The notes beneath the pieces were generated by a model. It did not search any database. It was not told the DNA's origin and saw nothing but the letters and a program-made list of their open reading frames with translations. From Xestospongia bergquistia (lineage: Eukaryota > Porifera > Demospongiae > Haplosclerida > Petrosiidae): a stretch of DNA of 64,000 nt. Location: NCBI GenBank assembly GCA_963965975.1, contig OZ014416.1, positions 5,580,001 to 5,644,000 of the forward strand, given 5' to 3'. The translations under genes were made by a program, and so were the position numbers. Shown here piece after piece: positions 34,277 through 47,875 of the stretch. Position 1 is the first letter of the stretch; each line of letters starts with the position of its first letter.

Positions 34277-36784
34277 AATGAACTAAAGTGAGACTAGTTA
34301 TCATTGATACAGTTATACCTTTGTGTTTATATTGCTTATTTTATATATCACTTATCACAAAACCATGATCATATTTATGTACATATTATTATTGTATCTA
34401 TAGTTTTCACTTTTTATTTCAATAATTGAAATCTTTGGAAAGTTGATAATTCAAATAAATTTACATTATGTATACTTGAAATATAAAGTTATAGAAACAC
34501 TGTTGAATCTTTAAATTTCATCATAAGTTTCCATTAAATGGAATTATGCTGTGTGCAATATTTCCAATCATAAGAAATCTCTAAGTTTCCTTGTAAAAGA
34601 AACATATAAAACTTGATGAAAATATGCCATTTCTATACAGAATTCCATAATAGGAATTATTTTTCAGTGTTAGCTCATAACCATATTTGAAATTTTGAAG
34701 TATGTTATGAATACAATTAAACATTCCAATCATGCTCTTCATAGGATTGTATAATAATATATCATTATTCTATTTGAGGAATTCTGTTAGGATTAGTCAT
34801 CATTTCAATTGAAATCTTCTGTTAGGATATATTGTATTTCCAATATTGAAATACTACTTACTTGTTGAAAAAGCTATAAATTTGATAAATGAATGTGCTA
34901 AATCAATTAAAAAAAAAACATAATTGTCAAATGTTGCTAAGTTATTTACTTCAATGTCAACTCTAATGGATAATTGAATGGCAAAGCTATCATCTTTTAA
35001 ACATCACATTTCTTCCTCTAGTAGATTTTAACAAATATTTCCTTTTGTCTAGACTACAGATAGTCATGTGACTATTTCTGATCTCCATGGAAGAGGCTGA
35101 GTAGCTAAAAATTGACTTCATTTACTTCTTTTTCAATTTCCTTTCTATTCAAATTCCACAACAAGGCTCTATATTTCCAATATTTCTTCTGTTCTTTTAA
35201 TAGAAGCCAGTAAACAGGTAGTTCTATATTAATAGATACTTATATTAATGTTTTTATGAAGCATATCAAAGATTACTTTTGTAAGTCTATTTCTTCTCTG
35301 TTGTATATCATTCTTTTGTGCATAATTTCCATTATATCTTTGCTTGTAAGACATTTTTTAACTTTGAAAGTAAGTTTGATATGTCCCTATTAATTTAAAT
35401 ATAAATAATACAGTTGTTCAGAAAACTATAACAACATACCTTTCATTTCAGTGATAAAAGCATGTACTAAGGATTTCACCTTCAGCGGTAACTGTCACTG
35501 TAATGTCCACTTTATCATTTAATGACTTGGAATATAAGCAAAGCTACATAAATTATATAAATGAAAGAATATGACATACTCAAATGTCTATTCCTTGTTG
35601 TCTAATAGTATTTTATATAATCTTCTGATGGTATTCTGACAATTTCTTAATAATTAAAATAAACTTATTATAGTTACTTACTTTAACATATGATGATACT
35701 ATTGTCTCTTCCTAAACTCTAGTCCTTGAAACCATTTATAAAGTTCTCAATATCTATTGGTTAAGGAAGGAATACAATATTCTACATATGAAATATAGAG
35801 ATGTATTAATGATAACAAATGAAATGCAAGTAAATACTAGTCTTGAAATAATGGCAATTTCTGTGGTAATTCTATCTTATATTAATGAAAATTGAATCAA
35901 TTGACTATAATTACCTCAATTACTTAAAGGACATAATAAAGCAAACTGTATATTGTGGGTAGTCACTATAAGTTTATTGAACTGTAAAGTGTTACAAGTA
36001 ACAGTTTAATTGAGAAGGTAAGCAATATTGTGCTAGATATTCGTTGATTGAACTTCATAACAAATTTTCTTTTGTGTAATTATCACTACAACATCAGTTC
36101 CACTGGTTTAATAACTTATGCATACACCGAGTTCACTCAGTATTGCGTCTTGTCGTCAGGGGACGCAACCGAGATCGGAGTATTGACTTAGAACGCCATT
36201 AGCATAGAGATCTAATTGAGGATCTGTTTCTTCTAACATACTAGCATTACCAATAGCTTTGGATCCGGAAACAAAGATATCCTATTCCTTCTCCTCGGTA
36301 GAGAAAGCCGAACATTATCAGTTTGCACGTAGTGATGTATTCGTCTTTCGCTCTCTTAGTCATAGTGATAGCACAGTTTCTCTTTTGAACGCCACGCCAA
36401 AGCCTAAACATTTAATATCCAAATCACACATTTAAAATTAAACAGGACTAATTATCATTATTATCACTATAATGTATCTTTTGAGTTATATGGCAGACAT
36501 AACACGTTAGAATTTCGTGATATTTCAAATCCACCATCATCACCTGAAGAAAGCGCTAGCAATGAAGCAGGTCACATTGATGAGAAGATAATATCAGATA
36601 ATTCCAAACTGTGTAAGTATGATATTTGTGTCTATAAGTATTTATATATGTATATAATGAGATACATCTCATTTTGAATTGACAAATTTATAAAGCTCTA
36701 AGTGCTTTTTAAACAATTACTTCTTTACTAAAAGGATCATAGTAGCATAGTATGACTCTCATAAGAATCTACAGTAAGTCTATA

Positions 36785-36793
36785 ATATATATA

Positions 36794-36884
<91 letters not shown>
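36785..36884. repeat. (TA)n microsatellite, ~100 bp
   Basis: Nearly uninterrupted TA dinucleotides with two small breaks. Similar but shorter runs occur at 8352-8402, 33347-33391 and 56388-56432. Confidence 0.95.
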
Positions 36885-36885
<1 letters not shown>

Positions 36886-39800
36886 AAACTGGTAACATAA
36901 GCAATATGGTTCAAACATGTAATAAGTAACAAAAAATATAATAGAAAAGAGGTTCTTAACTAGAAAGGTACAAAACTAAAAGAGTGATACTGAAATAATA
37001 ATAAATACGTAAAGTACAACTACCTACTTGTCATGTTTACTGCAATAGTACCTGCAAATAGATTTGTATCACCATGTAATATTTTTCTCTTATACCACCA
37101 ATCAGTGTGTAGGTTGTTCAATATAGTTTGATGATTTCCTTTGAGGTTTCACACCAGAAACATACGCCTATTAAAGTACATACTGGTATACTTGGCATAA
37201 AATGGTAGCAGTTCTGATAGTTCTAAACCAATATCACATATTGTGTAGTAACTTGAATTAAGTTGTCACTAGTTTCCATATGTATTAGATGTATATTTAC
37301 ATGTGTAAACATGTGGACACACTTCACAGTCACCACATATAATTATATAATCATAACTTTCATGTAACTTTCTGTTACATAATGTGTGTCTTGGATATTA
37401 TGAGCTCTTACATTCTATTTGTTATTATTTAAAGATATAATTGAACTTGGAGATAATTTTTTTTTTGGCTGAATGATCCTGTTTCATAATTTCACAAATC
37501 TTGTTTTTGTCCACAATCTTTGAAAAGCTGGATATCTGGATATCTTGATCAAGGCAACAAAAAGACTATCAACACATTTATTATGTTTATGATGTAAGTA
37601 TCCTATTTTTAAAACTCTATGAAAAGCCTCTAAAAACATGTTTGTATTTACTGTAGATCCCACTCTATAGCAAGTAGCCCGATGTTGTAATCTTGTGCAA
37701 TAGTTTGTGTTTAAAATTAATTTAAGTAAGTGGAAAATCTCTCATGATTGTTGTAAATTGTGTTAAGAATAAAAGACATCCTCCTCACACTTCATAAGTA
37801 AAGTGCATAGTAAATGGTAGATTGTTATTTGATACTGTTAAATGTGTGCTGTGCTCTGACACCCAAATTTTGCTAAGCCTGGTGTCTTCAGTTGATGTTT
37901 GCCTTGGCCATCAGGTTTATAGACACCTGTTCTGTTGCAGTAATAGTATGTAACCTTTGTTTCATTAGATACTGTCGATGCACTTTTTAATGCATAATTT
38001 AAATAAGTGGACTTTCAAAGTCCTCCTTCCGCTACATGTATGATTCCATGTTATCAAACTCAATAGTTTTTACCTCTATATTTACCTGATGGCTGACTTG
38101 TAGATGGCAAATAATTTCTGTAGTGTTGTAAACCTTTTCACATAAAGTATGTAATAATAATGTTATTTTAAGTGGACTAGTACTTTTTGCCTTTCATCAC
38201 ATTTACTACAGGTGATGCTACCAGTCTTGATATCACTACCACGTTTGTCATTAATGTGTTTGGACAGAGTGTGCATAAGTATTACTGCTAAAGGAACAAG
38301 TAAGGTTGTCAGCATTTGATTTACTTACAAGTGAGAGAGGCTTTAATTGTTTACTTGATTTATTGTTGTCTGTCATTGTTATTACTGCACTTTGACCTGA
38401 AAGTGAAGGCTTGTCAATCTATTATTGTTGCTCTTAGTTCTGTCAATGAAAGAATTCTAACCTGAAGTTATTGTGGTTGTAATATTTTTTTCAATGAAAG
38501 TGACTTCTTTTGTAGAGATAAAGATTTATTTCCTATATTAGTATTCATTAATCATTTTATTTGTTGTTCTAATATGATACCTGAGTTTGTAATTGATGTA
38601 GTGACATTAATAGATTGTTTTTGGTTTTATAATTTGGAGATTATATCATCAGTAGCAGAGGGAACATGTAGACTTTTAGCAAATTGGTTGATACTTAAAC
38701 CCTTCTGGTATTGTAGAGTTTAGCAGCCTTTGTCTCACATTATAATGTCTAAGGAAACTTATCATTAGTTAGGAGTGTACGTGGTACTTAGTACTACTTA
38801 CGATAATTGATTGTTAAGTAGCTCCTCTATCAGTATTTTTATAATAACTCACATATTACCCTAAGATGTGAAATGTTTTGTTTTGTAATAAATACATATA
38901 CTTGTTGGTAATCTCAAAATATTTCAAACACATAACAATATGCAAATGAAGTTACAAAGACCCCACAGTCATGTCCATTTGTTTGATTTGGTTGGTCCTA
39001 TATAAACAAGTTCTTGTTTTATATCATACAGTGGGAGAATTTTCAAGTGTTTAATTTGATGATTTTCAATTATTGGCAAACATTTTCAAGTCTAATTGCC
39101 AAACTTTCATGTTAATACTGTCAGGAATTAATTAACCCGTTATATGGTCTTCACTACTTACTGTTCTATGAATGTATTACCACTGATCCCATTTTAATAC
39201 AGACAAGTTCTGATCTTTACAACAAGACTCCATAAATGATCTGTTTGTACATGTAGAATTAATTTACTTGTATTTTCTATACCTCAATTTTGTCCAATAA
39301 AATTGAATTGAGCCTTTGTATGAGTCAAAGTATTCTACATGTTTCTTATTAAGATCTGTTGACTTTATGATAACATCCTTTCACAGATAACTAACAGATA
39401 GTACCAGTAATGTCAAATGACAGTTACCATGATTTATGACACACACAAATACATCATACTCCATTAGATTGACCTAAATGTGATATTTATCTGTTGTATA
39501 ACAAGTCTTCGATTAACCTCATGATACCACAATGACACTACTTGATAATGGTAAAATTTTGCAAAAAATTGGAACCTAAATTAAATACTTTTTCCTTTCT
39601 ATATAAAACTATGGAACCTCAATTTAAATTATAAGTTTATAGTACATTTGATGCTTCATAGTAGACAATATCCATATATGAATGTATCACCTAAAATGTT
39701 TATGTTTAATACTAGTTATTAATTTATTCACACATGTATACTTGATTACCTCATCTGAAAGATAGATTGCTATGGATAGACATCAAATATTTCAAAGCAA

Positions 39801-41318
39801 TGCAGTAGTTGATTCACCTATTGAAATGACCATGGTTTTAATTACTATGTTAGTCCTCTCCTCATGTATACCTTCATATAATTTATAAAAACATTATGAA
39901 TGGGTCTTATTATGTGACTATAACTGCACTTACTGGAGACTATTATTGATAGTACAAATATATAACTGTCATTAATGTAGAACTATTGAGTGTGATTATG
40001 TTTAGAACTAATAAAACATGTATAATACCTCCCAACTGATAAATAATTGACCATTTTTGTGAGTCTATAGTATCTGTTGTCTACTTTTAAAGTTATTCAC
40101 TATATTTATAATTATGAATTCATCTGAAATTTGTATTACATATATTTACCTGCACTTGGACAGTTGGTGAGGTTGTTGTACTATATATAGCGTATAAACA
40201 CATTAGACTTAATAACACACCATGTTACATACTGTGTTAAGACATGTTCAGTTGATGATTAATTAGTGACATGAATGCAAAGAAACTCAGGGTATTTTAA
40301 TGATTTTGGGAATTTCTCATGACTTCCAGATCTACAGTATATATGCAAGCATTATAAATTTAAGTCAATGTGTATACATAAGCTAGAGTGGTACATTCAT
40401 TGGACATATCCTCCACATATGTAATCTTCAAGGTCTTCACAAGTTGTTAGTTCATCAATTACTAAGCCTTCAATTTTTTTTTACTTTCCTTCATATTCAT
40501 ACATAATTAGATAAGAGCAATAAATGATTTGCTTACATATATTTTAAGTTCCAAGACAGTTAATGACTGTTGAATATCATTGTTATAGTCACATTTGTTA
40601 CATAGGACTAAAGTTAAGTAATGATACCAGTACAAGTAGTATGTATTGATTACAACCAGTTTGAATTAGTTTTAAAAAGAACTTCCTACAAGATAATTCA
40701 GAATACATTCAATAACACTGCTAGCATAGCAATTGTATACTATATTAGTTATCCAAGGAGGAAATAATGACTCAAAATAGTACAAGGAATGGCTTTCCAT
40801 CATTCTTACTTATATTTTACATTTAAATCTTACATTTTTATTTTTCTACTTAAACATGTACATATACATTGTATTATTAAAATTGATACAGAAATTAAAA
40901 GGGTTAAAAATTGAACATGTGGTTAGGAAGCCACAGCTACTGGAGTTAGTGTTCCAAGTCTCTCTGATCTATTTACCTCATATACTGGGACATAGATGAT
41001 AATAGAATGTATATACTTAGTTAATACAAATGAACACTTTAAGGTAAGTGTAATATAAACAAAATTGAACATCAAAAGTAGTCACAAGTTATTTTGATCT
41101 AATCATTTTATTAGTATAATCTGTCTAGAGTGATATGTTAAACTGATATGTCAGTTTGAATGTGAATGTAGTTTATTTCAAGTAATCATACAAAATACTT
41201 AACATTGGATTAAGTTAATGTTAATGAAGTATGTAATTATCATGTAAAGTATGTCATTATACTGTGTTTATTACTATTATTACATTTTTTATATAGTTTA
41301 ATTGTCTATATTATGTAG

Positions 41319-41996
41319 CAGTGCAATTGTGGCAATTATATAAGTAGGTGGAATATCTCTTTCCAGAAATGGCAGAATATAGAGACAGTTTTTGCTGGTA
41401 ATGTAAGATTTAAAATTGTCTATAATAATCATTTCTATGACTATTCTATGCATAGGAGTGTTGTTGTGGCAACCGAAAATTTGCTAAATATTAGGAAGAG
41501 AGAGTTATTGCTGGTAAATTAGGGTTTTAAATTGTCTGTAATAGTCATTTTTATAACTATTCTATGCATAGGAGTGTTGTCGTGGTAACCATAAAATTAA
41601 GTGCTGTGTCTTTATCCTGAATATTAGGAAGAAAGAGTTATTGCTGGTAATTTAAGGTTTAAAGTTGTCTGTAATAGTTATTTTATAACTGTTAGGAGTG
41701 TTGTCGTGGCAACCATAAAATTAGGTGTGGTGTTGTACCCGGAATATTAGAAAGAAAGTTATTGCTGGCCAGTTAAGGTTTGAAATTTTCTGTAATAGTC
41801 ATTTTTATAACTATTCTATGGATAGGAGTGTTGTCATGGCAACCATAAAATTGGGTGTGGTGTCTTTACCCTGAATATTAGGAAGAAAGAGTTGCTGGTA
41901 AGTTAAGGTTTAAAGTTGTCTTTAATAGTCATTTTTATAACTATTCTATGCATAGATGTGTTGTCATAGCAACTGTACAGTTGGGTATGCTGCTGA
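41319..41996 (+). repeat. Short exon-module array, copy B (~6 modules)
   Basis: Same module as at 17.7-22.1 kb. The first module (41319-41395) is open and reads QCNCGNYISRWNISFQKWQN; compare the diverged first module of array A. Modules starting at about 41568 and 41826 are open; the latter lacks exactly one codon (72 nt). Those at about 41456 and 41694 carry frame-shifting deletions, and the one at 41694 has lost its GT donor (GCCAGT). The last piece reads MCCHSNCTVGYAAEY and stops at TAG (about 42001). It ends about 60 bp before the first PPCS exon. Confidence 0.8.
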
Positions 41997-42059
41997 ATAT
42001 TAGTAATAAATAGCACTATAAATTTAGCAATTTACTTCAGAAAATAGTAGCAATCATAA

Positions 42060-43290
42060 AATAAAAGAGTCTATAAAATTAAAGCAATCGCTGATATCAC
42101 TATTGATGACTTTCTCCAGTCATCTCCAGTTCCAGCAGATTTCGAAACAGTTCGAGCTCAAGTGATGGTGTTTATTCGTGAACATCAAACTACAAGACGT
42201 GGAATAGTCCTTGTTACTGTTAGTTGTACAGTAGTGTAATATATGCGCATGCACATAACAATTCGGCGGGTTTTTAAAACAGAACTACCTTTCTCTATGG
42301 AGAGATATGCCATCCTGACTTATTGACTTTATTTAAAGGAAGAAGAAAGTCGACAATTGCCTATGTTAGCATTCATCGCTATAATAGACTATCACTATAT
42401 CAAGTAGCAGCTAATGTTCGTATTCTCCACTCCCTTGACCACACCCACATATTGAAGTTTCTGGAATGGTACCAATCACCTCAACATGTATGGATGATCA
42501 CTGAACTAGCTAGTGGAGGGACACTAGCAGATGTAATGGAACTAGATGGGCCTATACCTTTGGATAAACTAAAGCACTTTATAACTGATATATTACTTGG
42601 ATTAAACTATGTTCATTCTCAAGGTTATGTTATGTGTGACTTAATGCCATCGAAGATACTGTTAGATTCAAATAGTACATTAAAATTGTATGACTTTAGT
42701 TTCGCTCATCGTCATGGTGATAAACAGTGGACTAATGAGTACATACAAGAAGGTATTAAACAATACTTCTCTATTTACTGATGAAAGTCAAAATGTGTTT
42801 GACTTGTCAGAGCTGGTGTTAAAAGCAAAAAGAATTTCATTATCAACTTTTCCTTCTCCTTTTTGTCTTTCTCCTGAGTCAGTGACATCATCTCTTTTCT
42901 CTTTTCAGTCTGATTTGTGGTCTGTTGGGTGTATTATGTATGAACTATTGTCTGGGTTCTGTCCCTTTGTTGCTGAAACCCCTCAAGACTTAGTACATGT
43001 AATACTTCATGAAATACCTCGTGATATGTGTAAAGAGACTAAAGAGATGGCACCGGATAAAGATGAGATTTTAACAATTATGAGAGGCTTATTAGCCAAA
43101 GATAAACTGAATAGAATTGGCTGGAGTGATCTCGAAAAAATGTCTACATTGTGGTCATAAGTTGGCTCTCATAAGTACTCATAACTAACTAAGTTTAAGA
43201 TTATCTGATTTTTTTATTTTTTATGTTCGTTTGAAAAAAAATGAGTAAAATTGTTGCATAATTACCAAAATAGACCTTCAATTGGTTCTT

Positions 43291-43321
<31 letters not shown>

Positions 43322-46049
43322 TTCTCTCTTTTTCTCAGCACATAAAGTCTGGTGGCACAACAGTACCTCTAGAAAAACAAACAGTTCGATATCTTGACAA
43401 CTTCAGTACAGGAACTAGAGGTTCTCTATCAGCAGAGTATCCTAACATATTATCATTACACAATTCATCTTTAGTAGATCATATGTACATATACTATATG
43501 CTATACTTGATGGAGTATTGGACATAGACACTGTTAAAGGTAGTTTTACATATTAATCATGTTAAATTAATCATTCTATTTCCTTAACTATTATATGATT
43601 TTGTCAGACAGTTTCTCTCTCAGGGCTATGCAGTCATCTTTTTATATAGACAATCTTCTTTTAGACCTTTCCATTGTCCATTTACTGTATCTTCACTTCT
43701 TGACTTAATAGATATCAGTAGTACTGGAGACATTATTGTCAGTGATAAAATAAAACATATATTAGAGAAATATAAACAAGTAAGTATAATAATTATATTG
43801 ACAACTAAAACAAGACTAGAACTGAAAAAGTTCAATTTGGGTCCTAAATATCGTGTCCAATCTATAAGACCACACCCATATTGTGTTAATGATACCCTTC
43901 CATGCTGCGATACTATTCATTCTATCATGTATATAATATTGTAGACATATTGCAAGATTAGCCATGAATGGTATACCCTATAACAGAAGAATGTAGTACA
44001 TGTGTCAAAGCATGGGTATACACATGTATATCTATTATTCTATCTTTAGAACTCTCTCTCTCTCTACTTACTGAGGTAATACAGTTAGTTTTTGTCAGCA
44101 TATTTTACATTCCACAAATCACAAATGAAACTCATAAACAACAAGCACATGTATATCTATATGTATCATATACATATAGATATACATGTGCTTGCTGTTT
44201 ATGCTGTTTAAGACCACACCCATATCATATTAATGATACATCATCATATTTTAAATTCCACAAATAACTAATGAAACTCATAAACAACAAGCACATGTAC
44301 ATCTATATGTATCATGTGATACTTTTATATATCATGTGATCATTTTATGTATCATGTGATCATTTTATGTATCATGTGATCATTTTACTTGCCCATGTTA
44401 GTGACTTGTTCGAGAAGTATTTCTCGAGTTTTGTTTTCATTTGCTTGCACATTTGGTTTATAAAGAGCTATTATCATGTTGTGCTGAAAGTAATTTGGAA
44501 TTGACACTTGACTTGTAAACTATTTTCTGTTTTGGCTTGAAATGAGTGAAGTGACTTAATAGGTTAACAAACAATTTTATCATCATTCTCTGACATTGTT
44601 ATTTTTCCTACTCTAGATCAAGTCAACTAACTTGTTATATTGTGTCCCATTCACTACTATATTTGACTATGTACATTATCTTAATGTTATTAGTCCATTA
44701 ATGAACACCTCTCAACATATGATATATCTGGCAGCAGCTGTGTCTGACTTCTTTATACATCCTGATGACGTGGTATGTAGTGTTTGTAATAATTTAGCAA
44801 AAGCATTATAAAGATTAGATCTTATTGGAATTCTTTTTAGCTCTAGACCCATTTCAAAGGGAAGAGCTACTTAACTAGACTATGTGTTAATAAAAGATAC
44901 TTGTGTTGTATGTTATAATATGAGAACAAGTAGAGTTGTACCTGTACTTTGTACTTACTATTACTTGCATCTAATAAATGTAATAAATGTAGTTGTTTAT
45001 GCAATGGAAATAATTTTAAATAGGTTCCATAATTAGTATACATGTAATATTAAACCACTTTAATAAGTATACTATAGATATATACTAATATTAGAAGAGG
45101 AACTTGATGTTCATTGTTGTGTATACAAACATAATCCCTCCTACATTCTCGTTAGGTTGAACATAAGATATCATCATCAACATCATTGAGTCTTCACTTA
45201 CAACAAGTACCAAAGTTAATAGCAGTATTAATTCAACGCTGGTCACCTAATGCTTTCATTGTCTCCTTTAAAGTATGTCTATTCCATTGATATTATATGA
45301 TATTAATCTGTTATTAGTTAGAAACTGATGAGAGTATTTTAGTTAGTAGAGCTAGAAAAGCTCTGACAAAATATGGACATCAAGTAAGTCAGTAAAGTAG
45401 AAGAATGTATGTTATTTGCCTTCTAGTAAAGTTGTTACCAAAGCATACAGTTAACATGTACAATATGACCTAGTATATGTACATGTACAACATCACCTTT
45501 TAACAGTCAATGTCAGTGAGAGTTTTCAATGTGATTGTTTTCACTGCCTAAGACATATTAAGAGTGAACCATGAGGAAAGATGTCATTCATTAAAATGCC
45601 AGGTTAAGATTTTAGGAATTAATATATTTAATATTTATAATTAATTAATATAATTTACCAACATGACTTCCAAGACCTCTACTTGACATTTTAATTAATA
45701 GCTTGGAAGGTTTATGTTCCTATCTCCTTTCATCTTATCTCATTATGCACTTATGGACATATTTATGTTCCATTATCATTGTATGAATGATACAGTGATG
45801 ATTTGTAATTAACTATATGTGTCTTTATATAATATTTATATTGACATACAAATAATATGACCACTATACTCCTCTATATAGGTTGTAGTTGCTAATACAC
45901 TAGTACAAAGGAAAGAGAAAGTGACTGTTGTTGAAAGAGATAAACTTAATGAAGAAGTATTTTGTCTCTCTGTAGAGGAGAAAGAGAAGGGTGTGGTCAT
46001 TGAAGAAAAATTGGTATCTTATTTGTGTCATGTGCATAAGCAACATTGA
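42060..46049 (+). CDS. PPCS: Phosphopantothenate-cysteine ligase, seven exons
   Basis: Exons: about 42060-42218, 43348-43436, 43608-43779, 44617-44772, 45156-45272, 45318-45383, 45882-46049. Phases agree throughout and the product is about 300 residues, as in animal PPCS. Landmarks: [15 protein letters not shown] and [21 protein letters not shown] across intron 1; [20 protein letters not shown] across intron 2; [95 protein letters not shown]. The enzyme joins 4'-phosphopantothenate and cysteine in coenzyme A synthesis, in the cytosol. The start codon is not certain: the first exon frame is open back to 42060 without ATG, so either a small upstream exon exists or the in-frame ATG at 42163 is used. 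Intron 5 is only 45 bp. Intron 1 contains the ULK4-like gene. The acceptor of exon 2 follows a long CT tract. Confidence 0.9.
42297..43160 (+). pseudogene. ULK4-like pseudokinase domain, truncated at both ends, inside PPCS intron 1
   Basis: The frame from about 42326 gives [82 protein letters not shown]. After a 58-bp intron (42753-42810) it continues [41 protein letters not shown] and [12 protein letters not shown], then a stop. GRRK-S/G-TI and the degenerate catalytic motifs match ULK4: the VAIK lysine is replaced (VSIH), HRD reads MCD, DFG reads DFS. ULK4 is a pseudokinase linked to cilia and microtubules. An ATG at 42297 (MERYAILTY) matches the family N terminus but hits TGA where the glycine-rich loop should be, as if about 30 bases were lost. 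The long HEAT/ARM tail of ULK4 is absent. It may be a degraded gene or may use an unseen start. Confidence 0.7.
44100..44395. repeat. Hairpin and tandem repeats in PPCS intron 3
   Basis: A perfect hairpin with 24-nt arms (44142-44165 and 44171-44194; CAAGCACATGTATATCTATA...) and a 5-nt loop. The left part (TCCACAAAT...CAAGCACATGTA) recurs directly at about 44250-44310. A 20-bp unit (TATCATGTGATCATTTTATG) is repeated three to four times at about 44325-44388. Confidence 0.8.
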
Positions 46050-46717
46050 ACTGATGTACATGTACATGTTACATATATTTAATGTTTTATTATGAATTGT
46101 CATACTTGATATTATTACCCTCTGAGAATTTTACTTTTATTAATTTTTATTATATGGATTTTGTTATACCTAAGTTGTTATTATCAAACTCTACTGGCAA
46201 TATGAATGAAGATAATATTAGGATTTACAAAGCAGGATGAAATATGATTGCTACAGAATAATTGGGAACTGATTTCAATATTTGCAACCTCAAAAACAGT
46301 TGAATATATATATAGTTAAAATGAGTAGTTGTGCATATATATGGCAACTGTATGTGTCAAAGCTGTTTTTTGATGTGTTTTAACAATGGTCCTGTTTGAC
46401 AAACCAGGTCACAAATGTTTTACGAAAAGTGGGTTCTTATTGCAAATTAGGTTACAAGTAGTCAGATTATTATTGAGTATTGTATTAATAGAATATACAG
46501 GTCATTGTTGTCATTTGAATGTGGCTCTCATTTTCAATGTCTTAATCACTTTATAAGGTTTGGTATTATTATTATGTATAAATTATTGCTGATGGTTACT
46601 ATTGTACCATATAAAAATAAGAATATATAATGAGAGAAATATAAAAATATGTATCTCTAAACAATCTTCATAGATAATGTTAGAGTGTGCTTCTTTTATA
46701 TATATGCTATTTCCCAG

Positions 46718-46990
46718 GATTAAATTCTAGACCCACTTCTTTTTATTCTATATTTAAATGACATCACTAAAGTCCCTCTTTCTCTCTTAATGAATTTTAA
46801 TTGTCTACACTGATAACATTCTTCTATCATTCATCATCTGCTGACTTCACTATCATTTAATCTGATATTAATAATTATTATTAAGAAATGAATTTCTGCT
46901 CAAGTTCTAAAATTATCTCTCAAAAAACTAAATACCTAATTGTCTCAAAATAAAAAAAAATAAATCTTTGCTATTTTTTCTACCTCTTCT
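46718..46990 (+). pseudogene. Non-LTR reverse transcriptase relic
   Basis: The sequence around 46718-46795 still recalls the RT block 'LGPLLFILYLNDI' (LDPLLFILYLNDITKVP with frame breaks), followed by decayed sequence. The same relic occurs in the second copy at about 59155-59535, where a LINE-type C terminus (LKSLPLEIKYCSSFPSLKTL LKHHL) can also be read. It therefore predates the duplication. Confidence 0.5.
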
Positions 46991-47875
46991 CATCCTAAAC
47001 TGCTCTGTCATTGAGTGTGTTTATTCATATCAAGTGTTATCATCTCTAATAATCAGACATGCGGCATTATATTAGCTTATACTTTTGAGTGTTTATTTAT
47101 GTATTGCAGTTATTAGCAAATGTCTTACAAGTTTAATTTTACAATATTTATCTCTAGTTACTCACATAAAGATGTATAGTATTATAATATTTACATTGTT
47201 GTCTCTTATTTATATTAGTAATCCTCTACAGTACTATTTTGAAACATAGATTTTATATTTTAAGTATACTTTTCTGTCAACGTTATCAATTTTAATATGT
47301 TCTTTCTCTCTTTTGCAATGTATAATTAATTTCACAAATCTTGAATGACATCTGTTCTATCAAAATATTCCCCAAGGTAGCTAACTTTCATTGACTACTA
47401 ATATGGCAAAAGCTTTGGATCAGATATTTTAGTTAAGAGTTATATGATTAAAAAAGATCTGTAAATGTAGCACAGCAGGATAAGCTTTTCGAGATAGTAA
47501 ATCAATTTCTAAAGTGCTTAACAATGAGTGTTTTTATTTTTAGCGTTGTTACCTCAGGGGCTAAAATCATTTAACAGATTAAAAATAACATTCTAGATTA
47601 TCAATTATAGTTCAGAAAAATCACCAATAATAAAACCAAAAAATCATCTTAGACAATTAAAGTGTACATAAATTAATTAACTATAATAAGGAAATATATA
47701 AAGCAACAAATGTGAAAATAAAAGTGGGAAGGAATGCACACTAACTAATTAAGTAGGTAGAGTTAAGCCTGCAGTAAAAAGAAAGATATACAATAGATTG
47801 CTTGAGTATACTATCATTTAAAACAAGCAATAACATTATAAAATATACATACATATACTGTAAAATAACAGTCAG
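46991..47875. other. Intergenic between convergent PPCS and CARD-like gene
   Basis: AT-rich, no ORF of note. In the second copy, the equivalent position is interrupted by a 624-bp element (59728-60351). Confidence 0.45.

Larger units (their letters stand above)
34741..41996 (+). repeat. Large direct duplication, copy B (7.3 kb)
   Basis: Colinear with 10927-22075. Exon candidates of copy A that recur here are mostly damaged: the 36.2-kb minus frame has a stop, the ankyrin-like exon at 38.2 kb is deleted internally, and the 40.9-kb exon is frameshifted. Copy B has a long (TA)n at 36785-36884 where copy A has a foldback insertion, and it lacks about 450 bp present at 16603-17068. Confidence 0.85.

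Noticed and set aside
43968..44267. Plus ORF of 99 codons in PPCS intron 3
   Set aside because: Spans the hairpin and direct repeats; no domain, and the flanking PPCS exons explain the locus.
45900..46103. Minus ORF of 67 codons
   Set aside because: Antisense to PPCS exon 7.
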